This document shows positions 43,789 to 52,944 of a stretch of DNA of 64,000 bases, piece by piece; within the stretch, counting starts at the first letter, position 1; every line of letters begins with the position of its first letter. A model generated the notes under the pieces. It saw only the letters and a list, made by a program, of their open reading frames with translations. It was not told the origin of the DNA and did not search any database. The stretch spans positions 62,001 to 126,000 of the forward strand of contig CACWKX010000005.1 in assembly GCA_902761585.1 (NCBI GenBank), written 5' to 3'. The stretch is from an uncultured Lachnospiraceae bacterium. GTDB lineage: Bacteria; Bacillota; Clostridia; Lachnospirales; Lachnospiraceae. Both the position numbers and the translations under genes were made by a program.

Positions 43789-44940
43789 TCAAGTGTGTCC
43801 CAGACTGCCTGCCATCCGTTTCTGAATCCGGATATCTCTTCCGAAGAGGTTCAGCAGTTGGAAATTCTCCAGAATCCGTGACATGATGCGCGGAGAATAG
43901 ATATCCGACAGCTCCTGCGGAGAGAGGTTCGTCGAAATGATGATGCCTTTCCCTGCACTGAGCCTTCCGTTCAGCATTCCGAAGAATTCACTCTTGGTGA
44001 AATCGTTCGGCAGTTCGGTTCCGAGGTCGTCGATGATCAGAAGGTCACTTGTCAGGAGGTACTCCGGATCAAACGAGGAGACGGGGTCAGCCGCCCCCTG
44101 GCGGTCAGCGGCTCCGGAGCGGAAGCGGAGATCCGCCAGGCGGTCAAAGAGCTCCTTCGCCGAGTAGTACATCACGGAGTGGGCGCTGTTCATCAGCTCT
44201 CTGGCGATACAGTGGGAGAGAAAGGTCTTTCCCCTTCCGGACTCGCCGTACAGAAGCAGGTAAGGGTGCTGCTGCGAATCGTACCGCGTGGCAAAATCCC
44301 GGCACACGCTCAGGACATGCTCCATCGACTTGCGGGAGGACATGCCTGTCGCCGGGCTGATCAGATCCTCCGGATACCAGTCCAGGGAAAATGTCTCAAA
44401 GTTTTCCTTTTGAAGGACATCCGACAGACCGGACTGCGTGTAGAAAAGATTCACAACTGCCTGGCGGAAGCAGTGGCACTGCTTCTGTCCGACGAAGCCG
44501 GTATCGCGGCAGTCCGGGCACTGCCAGACCGGATCCAGATAGTCCTCCGGAAAACCGTGCCGGCTCAGGAGCGACCGCTTCTGAGCCTCCGGGGACATGG
44601 CTGCCGGGGAGGCAGCTGCTTCCGCATCCTCTGAGTCCAGACGCGGAGAAGCGCCTGCCTGTATCAGCGCGCCGGATTCGCCCTGCGCCCTGGACCTTAT
44701 GGACGGAGCAGAACCTGACTGGACTGGGGACCCGGCATCCACGGTTTCCTTCGGTTCCAGTCCGAAAAGTCCGCGCAGCCGCCTGACGGCAGCATCCGCG
44801 ACGCCTGCATCGATCGATGCAAGCTCCGGAATGACCGCGTAGGCCTTGCGCCGTCGCTCCTCCATGATGCGGTGGTCTTCAATCTGTCTTCTGTCATACA
44901 AACGCATGACAGCATCGTACTGTGATCTGGTAAGGCTCAT
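43789..44940 (-). CDS. dnaC: DnaC/DnaI-type helicase loader ATPase
   Basis: A 383-residue AAA+ protein. The N terminus (about 1-60) is helical, then an Ser/Ala/Glu-rich linker (about 68-118), a zinc-binding cluster CPDCRDTGF with CHC, and an ATPase domain with Walker A LLYGESGRGKTFLSHCIA, Walker B LLIIDDLGTE and the arginine region SPRIMSRI. This is the DnaI/DnaC family that loads the replicative helicase. It is next to and downstream of a DnaD-type gene, the usual pair in Firmicutes. The linker is longer than in most relatives. Confidence 0.9.
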   Translation of the reverse strand: MSLTRSQYDAVMRLYDRRQIEDHRIMEERRRKAYAVIPELASIDAGVADAAVRRLRGLFGLEPKETVDAGSPVQSGSAPSIRSRAQGESGALIQAGASPRLDSEDAEAAASPAAMSPEAQKRSLLSRHGFPEDYLDPVWQCPDCRDTGFVGQKQCHCFRQAVVNLFYTQSGLSDVLQKENFETFSLDWYPEDLISPATGMSSRKSMEHVLSVCRDFATRYDSQQHPYLLLYGESGRGKTFLSHCIARELMNSAHSVMYYSAKELFDRLADLRFRSGAADRQGAADPVSSFDPEYLLTSDLLIIDDLGTELPNDFTKSEFFGMLNGRLSAGKGIIISTNLSPQELSDIYSPRIMSRILENFQLLNLFGRDIRIQKRMAGSLGHT

Positions 44941-44947
44941 ACTATTC

Positions 44948-46027
44948 TCAAGACTCCTGTTTCTGATTCTTCATGATCTGCAGCCCGATTGCGTTCCAGT
45001 CCAGATCTTCGTGACCATAGCTGCTGAAATGCCCGCCTGCCTGAAGCCGGCTTTTAGACTGGCCTGTTCGTTTCTGCCCGCTTTTCGGCTTTTCCGCATT
45101 CTTCTGGTCGGACTTGGAGGCCTCATGGTCGGCGTCCAGCCTGGCAACATCCTGCAGTGAGCGGACGGAAGCATTGTGCCAGCGGGTCAGGATGCTGTCC
45201 GCATAGCTCAGGCTGGGGGAGGAGGCCTGGAGCACCGTCCGCCGGCAGGCTTCCTTGATAAGATCGAGTGAAAATGCATATTCCGACAGCCATTTGTCCA
45301 TCAGGGCAGTCTCGGCGGGAGCCGGTTTCCGGGTCAGCCCAAGCTCGCGCAGGATCACGGTGTAGTCGCCGCCGAAGCTGCGCGACTCATCCTTCGCCTG
45401 CTGGACGGTCGTGATGTTCTGCGCAACCCAGTTCTGCGCAACCGTTTCCATGTACCGCACACTTGTGTGCCCCTTGCCGATGCAGTATTCGAGCAGATAC
45501 TCGACCAGATCAGCGGACATATCCAGCCCGTTTACAAAATAGTCGATCATGCTTATCTCCGCGGACGAGAGATTCCGCTGGAAATAGATCTCGGCAACGT
45601 AGTACAGCTTTCCAAGCTCGGCACGCTTGAGCTGGCGGCTCTGCTTGAGCTGGTGAGCCTCCTCTACCGGAGGTGCCCCGGAGGATTCTTCGGACGGCTG
45701 CACATCGATGTCATGACCACAGGCTGCCTCACCGGCGGGAGCCTGCCCGAAAGGATCAGATACAGGATTTTGCTGCGTCTGCGGGAGCCGGGCGGAGACC
45801 TCTGAGCCGGTGGATGCCGGGATATCTGCCGGATGAACCTCATTTGCCTGCTGCCGCGAATCAGACTGTGGAAGAGGAGTCTCTGCCTGGCTCCTGAGAC
45901 AGAGCGGTCTGAGAAGGCATAGAAGCAGCGGTGACGTGGACGGAGGCTCCTTTTGTCTGAAAAGCTGCGCCTGCCGGGGCGCAGCTGCATGACCGCAGAA
46001 CAATCTGGGAGATCTGGCCGGAGGCAT
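44948..46027 (-). pseudogene. DnaD-like primosome protein, C-terminal part in a shifted frame
   Basis: This frame contains the DnaB/DnaD-type C-terminal domains (from about codon 140): KLYYVAEIYFQRNLSSAEIS, LVEYLLEYCIGKGHTSVRYM and a second copy-like domain near ILRELGLTRKPAPAETAL. It ends with the YxxEDLDWNAIG-type tail. No suitable start codon or binding site lies before the domain in this frame, and its first 45 codons read through DNA used by the overlapping N-terminal frame. It is best seen as the second half of one gene split by a frameshift near 45860-45930. Confidence 0.7.
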
Positions 46028-46268
46028 CCTGCACCAGGTCCACCAGTCCCTGTGTTTTCCAATAGTTTAACGCCCGGCGGACATCTCCCTCGGTCTGCTC
46101 GAAGAAATCTGCGATCCCGGGGATCGAGACATCCCGGCCCGGGCAGGCGCAGCGGACAAGATACAGGTATATTTTGACAAATTCACCATTGGCGTCTGCC
46201 ATATAGTGGTCGATGAACGAATTATCAATCAGCGTGACGCCATTATCGGACGGACTGGTTATGATCAT
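45861..46268 (-). pseudogene. DnaD-like primosome protein, N-terminal part
   Basis: A 135-codon frame with a winged-helix N domain (LIDNSFIDHYMADANGEFVK, IYLYLVRCACPGRDVSIPGI, DVRRALNYWKTQGLVDL) typical of DnaD and replication-initiation relatives, ending in a linker and TGA. GGGAGC lies about nine bases before ATG 46268. The DnaD C-terminal domains continue in another frame (44948-46027). DnaD is normally needed for primosome assembly, so a sequencing error or recoding are alternatives to true inactivation. Confidence 0.75.
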
Positions 46269-46412
46269 GGATCATGAGCTCCCTTCAGAATCTGATTCTG
46301 GTTTTCTCTGTGACGAACAGTATAACACAGGAACCGGGCAGACGGCCGCCGGGAAGGCGGCGACTTATCCTCACCTTATCCGCAGAGAAATCCACACCTG
46401 TGATGGCGGCTG

Positions 46413-46445
46413 TAAAAAGAACACCCCTGCGGGAACGCAGGGGTG
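46413..46445 (-). terminator. Terminator of murC
   Basis: On the minus strand CACCCCTGCG (46445-46436), a 4-base loop and CGCAGGGGTG (46431-46422) are followed by TTCTTTTT. Confidence 0.85.
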
Positions 46446-46476
46446 AGTGTGGATCATACAGTGCAGGGCGGCATCC

Positions 46477-47859
46477 TTACTGTCCGCCTGCCAGCAGTTC
46501 CTCTCCGACCTTCACGACATCGCCGGCGCCCATCGTGATGACCAGGTCTCCGGGCTGAACGCTTTCAGCAAGGAAGTCTTCAATCTGGTGGAAGGACGGG
46601 AAATAGTAGGCATCCGTTCCGAGGTTTGCGATATTCTGCCGGAGCGTGTCGGAGCTGATCCCCAGGTTGTCCTTCTCACGGGCGGCGAAGATATCTGCCA
46701 GCACAACCGTATCCGCCATCGACAGCGCGTCCGCAAAGTCGTTCATGAGCGCTTTTGTCCGGGTATAGGTATGAGGCTGGAAGACGCACCAGATCTTCCG
46801 GTGCGGATAGTTTTCCGCTGCCTTCAGCGTTGCACGGATTTCCGTCGGGTGATGCGCGTAGTCATCGATGATGGTCGCCCCCTTCCACTCGCCCTTGATC
46901 TGGAAGCGGCGGTCTGCTCCGCCGAAGGAAAGAAGTCCCTCCCGGACATCCTCCATGGAGATGCCGAGCAGGTCGGAGACGGCGATGGCTGCCGTGGCGT
47001 TCTGGATGTTGTGTTCTCCCGGGATTTCGAGACGGAAATGGCCGAGATTTTTTCCGTGATGGCTTACGTCGAAGGAACCGATCCCCCGCTCATCATAAGT
47101 AATGTTCACCGGATAGTAGTCAGAGCCTTCTGTACCGTAGGTGACCACATCGGCGCTGATGCCCTCTGTGATCTCCGAGAGATTCGGAATTGCGCCGCTG
47201 ATGACAAGCGTTCCGCCCTTCTTGATATTGCAGGCGAAACGGTGGAAGGAATGGCGGATGTCGTCCAGATCCTTGAAAAAGTCCAGGTGGTCCGCGTCGA
47301 TGTTCAGAATCAGTCCGATTTTCGGGTAGAGGCTCAGGAAGCTGTTCGTGTACTCGCAGGCTTCCGTGATGAAATTCTCAGAATCCCCGACGCGGATATT
47401 CCCGCCAATTTCCTTCAGGATTCCCCCGACGGAAATGGTCGGATCCATGGCAGCCTGCAGCTGAATGCAGGAGAGCATGGAGGTTGTGGTTGTCTTGCCG
47501 TGTGTTCCGGATATGGCAATGGAATTGTCGTAGTTCGCCATAATCTGACCGAGCAGCTGTGCCCGGGTGAGCATCGGTTTGCGGAGGCGTACAGCCTCTG
47601 AGAACTCGGGATTGTCCGGATGGATGGCTGCGGTGTAGACGATGACGTCAGCCTCCGGGCGGATATTCTCTGCCCTCTGAGGATAGTCAATCCGGATTCC
47701 CCTGGCCTCAAGCGCCTCCGTCATCCTGGACTTCTTCGCATCCGAGCCGGTGACGGTGAATCCTTCCTTGACAAGAACGGACGCCAGTCCGCTCATGGAA
47801 ATCCCGCCGATTCCAATAAAATGGACATGGCAGGGATGAATGAAATCAATCTGATACAC
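46477..47859 (-). CDS. murC: UDP-N-acetylmuramate-L-alanine ligase MurC
   Basis: A 460-residue Mur ligase that adds L-Ala to UDP-MurNAc. HFIGIGGISMSGLA marks the Rossmann-like N domain, ISGTHGKTTTTSM the ATP loop, and IIDDYAHHPTEIRATL plus WCVFQPHTYTR the C-terminal domain. The start is GTG 47859 (MYQIDFIHPC) with AAGGAAGGAG about ten bases upstream; the frame stays open to 48219 but that part is spacer and promoter. It has its own promoter and terminator. The other Mur gene in the window, murF, is far away on the plus strand. Confidence 0.96.
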   Translation of the reverse strand: MYQIDFIHPCHVHFIGIGGISMSGLASVLVKEGFTVTGSDAKKSRMTEALEARGIRIDYPQRAENIRPEADVIVYTAAIHPDNPEFSEAVRLRKPMLTRAQLLGQIMANYDNSIAISGTHGKTTTTSMLSCIQLQAAMDPTISVGGILKEIGGNIRVGDSENFITEACEYTNSFLSLYPKIGLILNIDADHLDFFKDLDDIRHSFHRFACNIKKGGTLVISGAIPNLSEITEGISADVVTYGTEGSDYYPVNITYDERGIGSFDVSHHGKNLGHFRLEIPGEHNIQNATAAIAVSDLLGISMEDVREGLLSFGGADRRFQIKGEWKGATIIDDYAHHPTEIRATLKAAENYPHRKIWCVFQPHTYTRTKALMNDFADALSMADTVVLADIFAAREKDNLGISSDTLRQNIANLGTDAYYFPSFHQIEDFLAESVQPGDLVITMGAGDVVKVGEELLAGGQ

Positions 47860-47900
47860 GATTGTGAAACTCCTTCCTTGCGTTTGAATGATGCATCCAC

Positions 47901-47929
47901 AGTATACGCTATTGTCAGGGGTTTGAAAA
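47901..47929 (-). promoter_or_regulatory. Candidate promoter of murC
   Basis: On the minus strand TTTTCA (47929-47924), 17 bases, TATACT (47906-47901). Confidence 0.5.
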
Positions 47930-47959
47930 TAGCAGCAGTTGAGCGCGGAGCTTCCGGGG

Positions 47960-48057
47960 CAATATGCGCAGGACCCTGGGAGGGAAAAGCAGAAAGGAGT
48001 CGGACGGGATGCACATCTACTGGGATAGCATGTGCAGGCCCTTGGAAGGGGAAAAGA
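47960..48057. repeat. Imperfect direct repeat in the murC-glgC spacer
   Basis: ATGCGCAGGACCCTGGGAGG with flanks (from about 47966) recurs as ATGTGCAGGCCCTTGGAAGG (from about 48029), period about 63. The 47860-48257 gap holds this, the two divergent promoters and no gene. Confidence 0.6.
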
Positions 48058-48170
48058 CGGGGAATTTACTGCTTTTATATGCATATACAATGTGAATATT
48101 TGCAAGTGTGTATGTATCTTGAAATAACTGAACAATAAGAACAAAAAACACGCGATATGTTTTATGAATT

Positions 48171-48211
48171 TGTGAAAATTGTTCACATGCCAAAACCGAT
48201 TGTGGTATAAT
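48171..48211 (+). promoter_or_regulatory. glgC promoter with an overlapping palindrome
   Basis: TTCACA (48182-48187), 18 bases, TATAAT (48206-48211) with an extended -10 TG at 48203-48204. The -35 is the right arm of TGTGAA-AATTG-TTCACA (48171-48187), a candidate operator. Confidence 0.75.
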
Positions 48212-48257
48212 ATTGTCATCTAACAAATAAATGACAGGGGGTAGGGGTGATAGCGTG

Positions 48258-49529
48258 ATGAAAAAAGAGATGATCGCAATGCTTCTTGCGGGCGGTCAGG
48301 GGTCACGCCTCGGCGTACTGACGGCGAAGGTTGCAAAGCCGGCGGTTACGTTCGGAGGAAAGTACCGGATCATTGATTTTCCGCTCAGCAACTGCATCAA
48401 TTCGGGAATCGACACAGTCGGTGTCCTGACACAGTATCAGCCTCTTAGACTCAATACTCATATTGGCATCGGCATTCCATGGGATCTGGACCGCAATGAG
48501 GGCGGCGTCACGATCCTTCCGCCGTATGAGAAGGTGGGGAAGACGGAGTGGTATACAGGGACTGCGAATGCGATTTACCAGAACCTGGCTTACATGGAGC
48601 AGTATCATCCGGACTATGTGCTGATCCTATCCGGCGACCACATCTACAAGATGGATTATGAGGTGATGCTCGACTACCATAAATCGCATAACGCGGATGT
48701 GACGGTTGCCGTCATGCCGGTTCCGCAGGAGGATGCCTCCCGGTTTGGAATTGTGATCACGGACGGGAAGGGTAAAATCCAGGAATTTCAGGAGAAGCCG
48801 GAGCATCCGAAGAGCAATCTGGCATCGATGGGCATCTATATCTTCAGTTGGCCGGCCCTGAGGGATGCGCTGGTGGCGCTGTCCGAGCAGGAGAACTGCG
48901 ATTTTGGCAAGCATGTCATTCCGTACTGCTTCAACAGCGGCCGGAACCTGTGCGCGTATGAATTCAATGGCTACTGGAAGGATGTCGGGACACTCGGCTC
49001 GTACTGGGAAGCCAACATGGAGCTGATCGATATCGTGCCGGAATTCAATCTGTACGAGGAGTTCTGGAAGATTTATACAAAGAATGACATCATTCCGCCG
49101 CAGTACATCTCTCCGGACGCGCGGCTGTACCGGTGCCTGATCGGGAACGGGACAGAGGTCAGCGGAGAGGTGACCAATTCCGTCATCGGCAATGGTGTCA
49201 TGATCGGACGCGGGGCAAAGATCCGCGACTCCATTGTGATGCATGGTGCGGTGATCGAAGACGGAGCGGTTCTGGACAAGGCGATCGTTGCGGAGAATGC
49301 CCATATCGGGCAGGGAGCGGTCATAGGCTGCGGAGATGCGGTACCGAACCGTGTGAAGCCGAAGATCTACGGGTACGGCCTTGCAGTTGTCGGGGAGGAC
49401 ACGGAGATTCCCCCGAATGTGCGCATCGGGCGCAATACTGCTGTAACCGGCAGGACAGTTCCGGAGGATTACCCGGACGGACAGCTCGCCAGCGGCGGGA
49501 TTCTGGATAAGGCAGGTGTTGTGTCATGA
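48258..49529 (+). CDS. glgC: Glucose-1-phosphate adenylyltransferase GlgC
   Basis: A 423-residue enzyme that makes ADP-glucose, the committed step of glycogen synthesis. [20 protein letters not shown] is the nucleotide-binding loop, with [42 protein letters not shown] and a C-terminal left-handed beta-helix of hexapeptide repeats ([16 protein letters not shown]). ATG 48258 with TAGGGGTGA upstream is preferred over the frame start at 48231. It overlaps glgD by four bases, as in Bacillus and many Clostridia. Confidence 0.95.
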   Translation: MKKEMIAMLLAGGQGSRLGVLTAKVAKPAVTFGGKYRIIDFPLSNCINSGIDTVGVLTQYQPLRLNTHIGIGIPWDLDRNEGGVTILPPYEKVGKTEWYTGTANAIYQNLAYMEQYHPDYVLILSGDHIYKMDYEVMLDYHKSHNADVTVAVMPVPQEDASRFGIVITDGKGKIQEFQEKPEHPKSNLASMGIYIFSWPALRDALVALSEQENCDFGKHVIPYCFNSGRNLCAYEFNGYWKDVGTLGSYWEANMELIDIVPEFNLYEEFWKIYTKNDIIPPQYISPDARLYRCLIGNGTEVSGEVTNSVIGNGVMIGRGAKIRDSIVMHGAVIEDGAVLDKAIVAENAHIGQGAVIGCGDAVPNRVKPKIYGYGLAVVGEDTEIPPNVRIGRNTAVTGRTVPEDYPDGQLASGGILDKAGVVS

Positions 49530-50644
49530 GAGCGGTAGGTATGATCCTTGCGGGCGGCAACAGCTACCGCATGAGGGAGTTATCCAACAAGAGAGCGATC
49601 GCGGCGATGCCGATTGCAGGCAGCTTCAGAAGCATCGACTTTGCACTCAGTTCCATGTCCAATTCGAGGATCCAGAAGGTAGCGGTCCTGACGCAGTATA
49701 ATTCACGTTCCCTGAACGAGCATCTGAGCTCCTCCAAGTGGTGGGACTTTGGAAGAAAGCAGGGCGGACTGTTTGTCTTTCCTCCGACGGTGACGGCGGA
49801 CAACAGCTTCTGGTACAGAGGAACGGCGGATGCGCTTTACCAGAATCTGGATTTTTTGAAAAACTGCCATGAGCCGTATGTGGTGATTGCCTCAGGGGAT
49901 GGGGTTTATAAGCTTGATTTTAACAAGGTGCTCGAGTATCATATCGCCAAGAAGGCGGATATCACGGTCGTGTGCAAGCAGCTCCCGCCGGGAGAAGACG
50001 TTTCCAGATTCGGCGTTCTGAGGATGAATGAAAACTGCAGGATTGAGCAGTTTGAGGAAAAGCCGATGGCTTCCGATGCGAATACAATATCGTGCGGAAT
50101 CTATGTGGTGCGGAGACGTCAGCTGATCGAGCTGATTGAGAAGAGTGCAGAGGAAGGGAGGTTTGATTTCGTCCGTGACATCCTGATCCGTTATAAGGGA
50201 GTCAGGAAGATCTTCGGGTATAAGATTGACAGCTACTGGAGCAACATCGCGTCAGTAGAATCTTATTTCCGGACGAACATGGATTTCCTGAAGAAGGAGG
50301 TCCGGGATTACTTCTTCCGGGAATACCCGGAAGTCCATTCGAAAGTCGATGATCTTCCGCCGGCGAAGTACAATCCGGGAAGCGAGGTGAAAAACAGTCT
50401 CATTTCCGCGGGATCGATCATCAATGGTGCTGTTGAAAATTCGATTTTATTCAGCAATGTATTTGTAGGAGAAAACTGTGTAATCAAGAATTCCATCGTG
50501 CTGAGCGATGTGTATCTTGGTGACAATGTTCATTTGGAAAACTGCATCGTGGAAAGTCGCGACACCATTCGCGCCAATACTTATTATAACGGAGATGATG
50601 GTATCAAGATCGTCATCGAGTCAGATGAACGTTACGTCCTATAA
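49526..50644 (+). CDS. glgD: Glycogen biosynthesis protein GlgD
   Basis: A 372-residue paralogue of GlgC that forms a mixed complex with it and stimulates ADP-glucose synthesis. The N-terminal loop is [19 protein letters not shown], which lacks the full catalytic lysine/arginine set of Glg[21 protein letters not shown] and the C-terminal hexapeptide repeats ([19 protein letters not shown]) remain. Translation is coupled to glgC through ATGA. The rest of the glycogen genes are not nearby. Confidence 0.93.
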   Translation: MRAVGMILAGGNSYRMRELSNKRAIAAMPIAGSFRSIDFALSSMSNSRIQKVAVLTQYNSRSLNEHLSSSKWWDFGRKQGGLFVFPPTVTADNSFWYRGTADALYQNLDFLKNCHEPYVVIASGDGVYKLDFNKVLEYHIAKKADITVVCKQLPPGEDVSRFGVLRMNENCRIEQFEEKPMASDANTISCGIYVVRRRQLIELIEKSAEEGRFDFVRDILIRYKGVRKIFGYKIDSYWSNIASVESYFRTNMDFLKKEVRDYFFREYPEVHSKVDDLPPAKYNPGSEVKNSLISAGSIINGAVENSILFSNVFVGENCVIKNSIVLSDVYLGDNVHLENCIVESRDTIRANTYYNGDDGIKIVIESDERYVL

Positions 50645-50686
50645 TCAAAAGTAGGGATAGAAAGGCATGTCTGATAGGTGATTTGT

Positions 50687-50956
50687 ATGACGATTACTGA
50701 TGTAAGAGTAAGGAGGTTCTCCAAAGAGGGCAAGATGAAGGCTGTGGTTTCGATCACAATAGACGGCGAGTTTGTCGTCCACGACATCAAGGTGATCGAG
50801 GGCGAGAAGGGGCTGTTTATTGCGATGCCTTCCCGCAAGACTGCAGAGGGGGAGTACCGGGATATCGCGCATCCGATCAATTCCGAGACCCGCCAGCAGA
50901 TGCAGGACATCATCCTGACCGAGTACGAGAAAGCCATTCAGACGACCGAAGAGTAG
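50687..50956 (+). CDS. spoVG: SpoVG family protein
   Basis: An 89-residue protein with the whole SpoVG fold: [39 protein letters not shown] and [23 protein letters not shown]. SpoVG is an RNA- and DNA-binding regulator of septation and envelope genes in Firmicutes, found in spore formers and non-spore-formers alike. ATG 50687 has AGGTG six bases upstream. TATAAT at 50640-50645, without a good -35, could start its own transcript within the glgD end. Confidence 0.95.
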   Translation: MTITDVRVRRFSKEGKMKAVVSITIDGEFVVHDIKVIEGEKGLFIAMPSRKTAEGEYRDIAHPINSETRQQMQDIILTEYEKAIQTTEE

Positions 50957-51020
50957 ACCAGAATGTATTTCTGATGACGAATCCATCACAAACACAAACA
51001 GTAATAGATCTGTGCGATGA

Positions 51021-51050
51021 GCCGCGGGACTGAAGTCCTGCGGCTTTTCT
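51021..51050 (+). terminator. Terminator after spoVG
   Basis: GCCGCGGGAC (51021-51030) and GTCCTGCGGC (51035-51044) form a 10-bp stem with one G-U pair, followed by TTTTCTT. Confidence 0.85.
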
Positions 51051-51078
51051 TGCGAACGTCCAGGCGAGCTAGTATACT
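51050..51078 (+). promoter_or_regulatory. Sigma-A-type promoter of the RNase P-like leader and plsC
   Basis: TTGCGA (51050-51055), 17 bases, TATACT (51073-51078). Transcription would start near 51085, giving a leader of about 170 bases. Confidence 0.6.
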
Positions 51079-51084
51079 GAAAAA

Positions 51085-51250
51085 CGACTGATGCCGGGCA
51101 GATCTGCATGGAGATGGAGAGCCTGCGTGGCCGGGTCCCTGTGAGGAAAGTCCATTCCCGTACCTGCGGCAGGAATGGGGCACCATGCATGAACGACTGC
51201 CCAGGGTGGCAGGGCTGTAAAGAGGGGTGCAGGAGATGCACCGGGAGGAA
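51085..51250 (+). ncRNA. Structured leader resembling the 5' part of type B RNase P RNA
   Basis: From 51133 the sequence CTGTGAGGAAAGTCCATTCC closely follows the P3/P4 region of Bacillus RNase P RNA, where GAGGAAAGTCCAT is near-invariant; GCAGATCT upstream also matches. A CCATTCC/GGAATGG hairpin (about 51147-51178) and a GGTGCA/TGCACC hairpin (about 51226-51242) follow. The remaining two thirds of an RNase P RNA are absent, as plsC starts at 51256. It may be a truncated copy, a regulatory leader, or a coincidence of an 11-13 base motif. It is not a complete rnpB. Confidence 0.35.
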
Positions 51251-51255
51251 ATGAG

Positions 51256-51996
51256 ATGCTGAGAGCAGTCGGCGCGCTGATGATGGCGGCCCTTTATCTG
51301 ATTGTGACACTGCCGTATCTGGGAATTCTGGGACTTCTCAGGAAAAAATGGCCGACGCTCGGCGACCGGACAAGCTTCCGGATGGTGCAGTTTGGCTTCC
51401 GGATGGTAAAGCTGCCCTGCGGCATCAGGCTGGATACCTACGGGCTTGAGAATATTCCGAAGGACAGACCGGTGCTGTTTGTCGGGAACCACAGGAGCTA
51501 CTTTGATGTGATTCTGACTTATCCGCAGCTGCCGCCGATCACGGCGTTCGTGGCCAAGAGCGACTTTGAGAAGGTGCCGATCCTTCCGATCTGGATGAAG
51601 CGGCTGTACTGCGAGTTCCTTGTAAAGGATGACATCCGCCAGAACCTCGAAAGTATTGTGCGCGCGATCGGAACCGTGAAGAAGGGTGTCTCGATGTTCA
51701 TTTTCCCGGAGGGGAAGCGGAACACGGGCGATGATGAGCGGGAGCTTCTGCCATTTCATGAGGGCTCATTCAAGATTGCGACCAAGACGAAGTGCGCGAT
51801 CGTGCCGGTGGCCATCTGCGGGACGAGAGATCTCTTTGAGAATCATTTCCCGAAGGTGAAGGGCGGGCATGTCATCATCGAATACGGAAAACCGATCGAG
51901 ACAGCCGGTATGTCCCGGGAGGAGCTGAAGGGGATCGGCGCAAAGACCCGGGAGGTCGTTCAGGAGATGGTTGTGAAAAACCATGACAGGCTTTGA
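51256..51996 (+). CDS. plsC: 1-acyl-sn-glycerol-3-phosphate acyltransferase
   Basis: A 246-residue membrane-associated acyltransferase that makes phosphatidic acid for phospholipid synthesis. An N-terminal hydrophobic helix (about 5-27), the catalytic NHRSYFD (HX4D, about 83-89), the glycerol-phosphate-binding FPEGKRN (about 154-160) and VPVAICGT match the PlsC family. GGGAGG lies about six bases before ATG 51256. It is transcribed alone behind the structured leader. A long imperfect stem (about 52013-52067) without a T-tract follows. Confidence 0.92.
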   Translation: MLRAVGALMMAALYLIVTLPYLGILGLLRKKWPTLGDRTSFRMVQFGFRMVKLPCGIRLDTYGLENIPKDRPVLFVGNHRSYFDVILTYPQLPPITAFVAKSDFEKVPILPIWMKRLYCEFLVKDDIRQNLESIVRAIGTVKKGVSMFIFPEGKRNTGDDERELLPFHEGSFKIATKTKCAIVPVAICGTRDLFENHFPKVKGGHVIIEYGKPIETAGMSREELKGIGAKTREVVQEMVVKNHDRL

Positions 51997-52156
51997 ATCC
52001 TGGAAGGCCCGGCAGGAAAAGGTACGATTCAGAAAGTCTTAAGCCTTTCTTCAGGGATCGTGCCGGGGAGATCTGATAAAATATCGTTATGATTACACGC
52101 AGTGTCGGACTTCTGACACGATAATCACAGGATAGTCTGATGGAAGGGAGTGCGGG

Positions 52157-52864
52157 ATGTACAACATTCTTGTCTGTGACGATGAGAAGGAGATCACGGA
52201 TGCGATCGAGATCTACCTCAGCCAGGAAGGCTACAGAGTGCTGAAGGCTTACAACGGAAAACAGGCGTTGGAGATCATGAAGAAGGAAGAGATTCATCTT
52301 CTGATCATTGACCTGATGATGCCGGAGATGGACGGAATTCATGCGATCCTGGAGATCCGGAAGACATCCAGCATTCCGATTATTGTGCTGTCGGCGAAGT
52401 CCCAGGATGCAGACAAGATTCTCGGCCTGAATGTCGGGGCGGACGATTATGTCACAAAGCCGTTCAACCCGCTGGAGCTTGTCGCGCGCGTCAAGAGTCA
52501 GATGCGGCGGTATACGGCGCTGGGCAACATCGCCGAGACAGCCTCGGAGGAGGAGAATGTCTTCCATTCCGGCGGACTTGTGATTGACGACAACAAGAAG
52601 GAAGTGACGGTGGACGGCGAGCCGATCCGGCTGACCCGGATTGAGTACAACATCCTGCTGTTTCTTCTGCAGAACAAGGGAAAGGTGTTCTCCATCGAGC
52701 AGATCTACGAGAAGATCTGGAAGGAGGAGGCATTCTGCGCGGACAATACGGTGACCGTGCATATCCGCCATATCCGGGAGAAGATCGAGATTGACCCGAA
52801 GAACCCGAAGTACCTGAAGGTGATGTGGGGAATCGGCTACAAGGTGGAGGACCTGGATTCCTGA
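52157..52864 (+). CDS. OmpR/PhoB-type response regulator
   Basis: A 235-residue two-component regulator. The receiver domain has DDE (9-11), the phosphorylated Asp in LLIIDLMMPEMDG (about D52), the conserved Ser/Thr in VLSAKS and the lysine in VTKPF. The C-terminal winged helix (about 140-235) contains LTRIEYNILLFLLQNKGKVF and TVTVHIRHIREKIE, like VanR- or PhoB-type proteins. GGAAGGGAG precedes ATG. The partner kinase follows after 80 bases. The signal and targets are unknown; an imperfect inverted repeat at about 52110-52127 could be an autoregulatory site. Confidence 0.93.
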   Translation: MYNILVCDDEKEITDAIEIYLSQEGYRVLKAYNGKQALEIMKKEEIHLLIIDLMMPEMDGIHAILEIRKTSSIPIIVLSAKSQDADKILGLNVGADDYVTKPFNPLELVARVKSQMRRYTALGNIAETASEEENVFHSGGLVIDDNKKEVTVDGEPIRLTRIEYNILLFLLQNKGKVFSIEQIYEKIWKEEAFCADNTVTVHIRHIREKIEIDPKNPKYLKVMWGIGYKVEDLDS

Positions 52865-52944
52865 AGACAGGCAGCGCACGGGATGGCAGCGGGGACTTCC
52901 CGGGAATGCGGACAGCTGCGGACGCAGGGCGGACAAACAGAAAG

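Noticed and set aside
46447..47601. 384-codon plus-strand frame opposite murC
   Set aside because: Antisense shadow; murC motifs are complete on the minus strand.
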